Part shown: positions 61,357-64,000 of the stretch, piece after piece
How positions within the stretch are numbered: the stretch's first letter is position 1
Layout: each line of letters opens with the position of its first letter
Assembly (NCBI GenBank): GCA_024509875.1
Contig: JAMPIV010006391.1
Span: 124,001 to 188,000, forward strand
DNA: 64,000 nucleotides
Reading direction: 5' to 3'
DNA from: Oreohelix idahoensis
Lineage: Eukaryota; Mollusca; Gastropoda; Stylommatophora; Oreohelicidae
The notes under the pieces: generated by a model
Told to the model about the DNA's origin: nothing
The model's input: the letters and a program-made list of their open reading frames with translations, nothing else
Database searches by the model: none
Made by a program: the position numbers and the translations under genes

Positions 61357-61434
61357 GTGAGTACCTGTAGAGACCAGTCATGTTGGTGTAGTCTTCTGTT
61401 AAAATATAAAATATAGTGTCATTGATGTATTATC

Positions 61435-61617
61435 ATCATCATTATCATCTCCATGTTTGCTCCTTACGAAGCAAGACGCCAGAACAGCAGGTGGCTCCCT
61501 AACAAGAAACCTGTGTCAGAGCACAAGAAACCTGTGTCAGAGCACATGCTTCTGAAGTGAGTTTTTTTCCATAGCAGTTTGTTTTACATGATGAGGTTTG
61601 CAGCCCCATTCACAACC
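61435..61617 (-). repeat. Rep1 dispersed repeat, minus copy
   Basis: Starts in an ATCATCATTATCATC tract, contains a 20-bp tandem duplication (AAGAAACCTGTGTCAGAGCA twice) and TTTTACATGATGAGGTTTGC; ends where the TTAA element begins. Confidence 0.72.
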
Positions 61618-61858
61618 TTAAGGGGAGGAGCTACATTGAAATGCTATTGTTATAAATGATTGCAGGATTTTGATACAATAGTAATAAAACGAATGAAAAA
61701 TGTACGCAAACACTTTCCGATCTGGTTCGAGATTTTAAGTTACCACCAGAAAACAAATTCCCAAAAGCGTGGTTGTTATCGAACACTTGAAAATTGATAT
61801 TATATTGATATTTTTTAACGTTTCAGGTCAGTTACCAAATCGTATTAAATTGTTTACC

Positions 61859-62227
61859 ATGGCAACTAGTGATAAGGCCACAAAAAACACTCGTACACCT
61901 CGTGTAACTGCTGAACAGGCTAGAAACTTTTTTCAACAATTAATTGATAGATCTAGCGATGAGGACGAGAGTGAAGACGGTGTGGACATTGATCCAAACG
62001 GTGATTTTGATAGTAGTGATAACAATAGTAGTGATGATGCAAGCAGTGATGATAGTGAAAATATTGCAAGTCCTCGGCCATCGGTGGGCCTTAAAATAGC
62101 AACGACCTCGGTTAGAGTTACAAATGGTGCAGGAAATAATGTAACTAAAGAAAGAAAACAACGGCAACAAATTAGTGAGAGTGAAACAACAAATAGTTTT
62201 CATTTCGTCCCAGCTCGTGGCTCGTGA
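61859..62227 (+). CDS. Acidic ORF, possible transposase N-terminus
   Basis: From the ATG at 61859 it encodes 122 residues: MATSDKATKNTRTPRVTAEQ, then RNFFQQLIDRSSDEDESEDG and long Ser/Asp runs, ending FHFVPARGS. Acidic low-complexity N-termini followed by an F-x-P-x-x-PG-like motif occur in piggyBac transposases; the catalytic core is absent. The frame is open upstream to 61769. A truncated product or chance ORF are alternatives. Confidence 0.4.
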   Translation: MATSDKATKNTRTPRVTAEQARNFFQQLIDRSSDEDESEDGVDIDPNGDFDSSDNNSSDDASSDDSENIASPRPSVGLKIATTSVRVTNGAGNNVTKERKQRQQISESETTNSFHFVPARGS

Positions 62228-63115
62228 ACCAGATCTGCATGCAAATCTTGAGATTTTTTGGAAGTAGTGTAGGTGTGATTATGTAAGTTACTAATAGTGT
62301 AAATATTAGTTAGTATGTGTGTTCTTGGGCTTGTTTTTCTTGTCATTGCATATACTACATGCTAATCACCTACAGAAAGGCATTAACTGCCTTAGGAACA
62401 AGCAATATGGTGGTCAGTTGATAATTGACACAAATTTTGAAAGGTTTTTTTGTCTGTCAATCATTTTATATTATTAATGATATGTACCATACCATTTAAA
62501 CATACATTTTTTCAGCTTGTTCTAATAGTACATTAATTTTTTTTTAAATGATGTATAGTTCATAAAAATCTGTAAACAATTAAGAAAACAGGTTATTTTA
62601 TGCACACGCCTGCAGGGTGAAAATGGGAACAAAATTTAATTACACCAAAGCGTGTTTTTCAATTTGGTAGTTAATGTGTTAACTTACGACAGTAATAGGT
62701 ATCATACTAACGCATTTGATGCTTTGATACTATTGGTTGCCATGGATATGATGGCCATGTTGGATTTTAATCTTGTATTTTATTCACTAAGACTTTTTTT
62801 ATTTGTATTGTTATGAGCACCAAAGGTGAAATGGAAATTCATCATTGTATTTTAAAACTTTTTATCAGATCAGATTTTTGATAACTTTAGTAGATCCTGA
62901 GATATAGAACTTTAAAGTTAGTATTTGAAAGTAGTAACAAACTTTTACAACATTACTTGCAATAAATCAACATTTTGATAAGAAGTCACAAATCAAATCT
63001 GATAAATGTTTTGTTATATAATGAGAAGCATCTGTGCCAAATCTCATGTTGATTGACTAAGAAACAAACAAGATATAAGAAAACTGTAAAGTAAAACAAG
63101 GTTCTGAGAAATTCA
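62228..63115. other. Non-coding part of the TTAA element
   Basis: AT-rich. 62700-63110 matches 49150-49560 in reverse (AAATCTCATGTTGATTGACT; ATGGCCATGTTGGATT). No reading frame of note. Confidence 0.55.
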
Positions 63116-63130
63116 TGGTTTTCTGCAAAG

Positions 63131-63297
63131 GAAAAGCACAATTTCTAATGAAAGTACAATTTGTAATGAAAGTACAGTTTCTAATGAAAGTACAATTTCT
63201 AATGAAAGCACAATTTCTAATGAAAGTACAATTTCTAATGGAAAGTACAATTTCTAATGAAAGTACAATTTCTAATGAAAGTACAATTTTCAAAGTC
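63131..63297. repeat. 18-bp tandem repeat, about 9 copies
   Basis: Unit CAATTTCTAATGAAAGTA with minor variants. It is open in several frames (VQFLMK repeats), which is an artefact. Lies inside the long TTAA element and is absent from the short copy. Confidence 0.95.
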
Positions 63298-63423
63298 AAA
63301 GTACACTAGCTTAGAATGTGTTCTGACAAATGATTGTGACGTATTTAGATTCAGGTGATTACAAATTATCAGAAAAGAGACTAAATCTCATTGTTCATTT
63401 TTGTCCTGTTTTGACTTCTTCTT

Positions 63424-64000
63424 GTCGTTGTTTAACTATGGCTGCTGAGCTTCTCACTCTTTAGCAGCCAATACTAAGTTGAAGACTCCTTGGTATAATT
63501 TACACTGTAGATCTAGGTTTTTCCTGTGGCTTTTCTGCCATTCGAAAATGTGTTGATTTGAAGTCATGAGCTCCAGTTTCTCCAGCTTGGCTTGCATTGA
63601 AAGGATCGTCACATCTGGTCCCAAGCAAGGAGTAAGAAGTACATGGCATACTGTGCATTCCCCACCATCCAAGGGGGCTCTTCAACTATGCAGAGCTAAA
63701 ATACTGTACTGTGGTTCTAGGCTTTCTCAAGGAATTGTTACGTCCTGCACAAAACCACTTCTCAGCTTCCCCTGGCTATCACTGGGTCCATAGTCAGATC
63801 CTTCTGCACGCAGTCCACCAAATAAAAGCCAAAGAATTACGCCTGGGGCTCAAGTGACTCCTCCAAGCCTAGTGTGCAATGCTGAGTTCTCAACAAGTTT
63901 CACCACTGGGGGAATCCCTGGAAGTGTGTGGATGATTTCAAGAATCAATGAGGATGTAATTAGCCTCACAGACAGAGGTTCACTTCCACATACATATATT
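63424..64000. repeat. Dispersed repeat Rep2, copy 2 (runs off the window)
   Basis: Homologous to 50230-50850 in the same orientation for at least 570 bp, with small insertions and deletions. Begins near CGTTGTTTAACTATGGCTGC. Confidence 0.85.

Larger units (their letters stand above)
57640..60830 (+). mobile_element. LINE-B (Jockey-like), degraded and carrying a nested LINE
   Basis: Basic region (57760-57850, Arg/Lys-rich), endonuclease (57910-58600), linker and reverse transcriptase (59110-60830) are in order on +. Several stops and frameshifts. A LINE-A-type copy is inserted at 59298-59903. The 3' end after 60830 joins a LINE-C-like remnant (60828-60915). RNase H, expected in this clade, is missing. 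Confidence 0.87.
61622..63420 (+). mobile_element. Long copy of a TTAA-target element (piggyBac-like, tentative)
   Basis: Left end TTAA then GGGGAGGAGCTACATTGAAA; right part (63305-63420) matches the left end of the 48969 copy in reverse. A right-hand TTAA is not evident. It contains an acidic ORF and an 18-bp tandem repeat. The ends are not matching inverted repeats, so the piggyBac assignment rests on the TTAA of the short copy and on the acidic N-terminus. Confidence 0.5.

Noticed and set aside
63115..63309. VQFLMK repeat protein
   Set aside because: Product of an 18-bp tandem repeat; opposite strand is equally open.
61357..64000. LRRK1 kinase exon
   Set aside because: Searched all three + frames by eye for the glycine loop, VAVK, HRDLK and DFG/DYG motifs; none present.
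1..64000. CRISPR arrays, operons, riboswitches, bacterial promoters
   Set aside because: Spliced exons and retroelements show an animal genome; the tandem arrays have no spacer structure.

Overview
This is a repeat-rich, AT-rich piece of an animal nuclear genome. Its single recognisable host gene is a leucine-rich-repeat Roco kinase of the LRRK1 type on the + strand. I traced 17 exons from 575 to 61356. Every intron has a credible donor and acceptor, and the codon phase carries cleanly across all sixteen junctions, giving 2748 nt (916 codons). The exons encode, in order, the end of the LRR domain, the Roc GTPase domain (G-F-H-K-I-G-K-T P-loop, DFGGQ switch, THLD base-recognition motif) and the COR domain. 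The upstream N-terminal domains and the downstream kinase domain lie outside the window. Two Cys-Pro-type pairs in COR-B (CPQC and CPRH) and the Roc sequence point to LRRK1 rather than LRRK2. The LINE and SINE types suggest a lophotrochozoan, perhaps a gastropod mollusc; that is inference only.

Almost everything else is transposable elements in the introns, often nested. 0-11 kb: minisatellites beside exons 1 and 5, a short hAT element with an 8-bp target duplication, an RNase H-bearing LINE tail, a 1555-bp probable solo LTR with a 5-bp duplication, tRNA-derived SINEs and a second short SINE. 11-17 kb: a 5.2-kb segment bounded by long inverted repeats, holding a hairpin element and a LINE copy. 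17-29 kb: COR exons among LINE tails, a TGA-rich microsatellite, an MITE with 41-bp inverted repeats and a 2.9-kb AT-rich stretch of unknown nature. 29.4-42.2 kb: a TTAA-flanked DNA transposon split by a LINE copy and by an 11.2-kb LTR retrotransposon. That retrotransposon has nearly identical LTRs and an intact 1017-codon pol in which integrase precedes reverse transcriptase, the order of the unusual Gmr1 group of Ty3/gypsy elements.

42-64 kb: the last COR exons, a 47-bp minisatellite that has taken three insertions (including a 1.4-kb LINE), a nearly full-length 3.3-kb LINE with only two in-frame stops, a second LINE (57.6-60.8 kb) with another LINE inserted in it, and a long and a short copy of a further putative TTAA element. 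The gene and the repeats do not act together in any pathway: the window is a host gene whose introns have been expanded by repeats.
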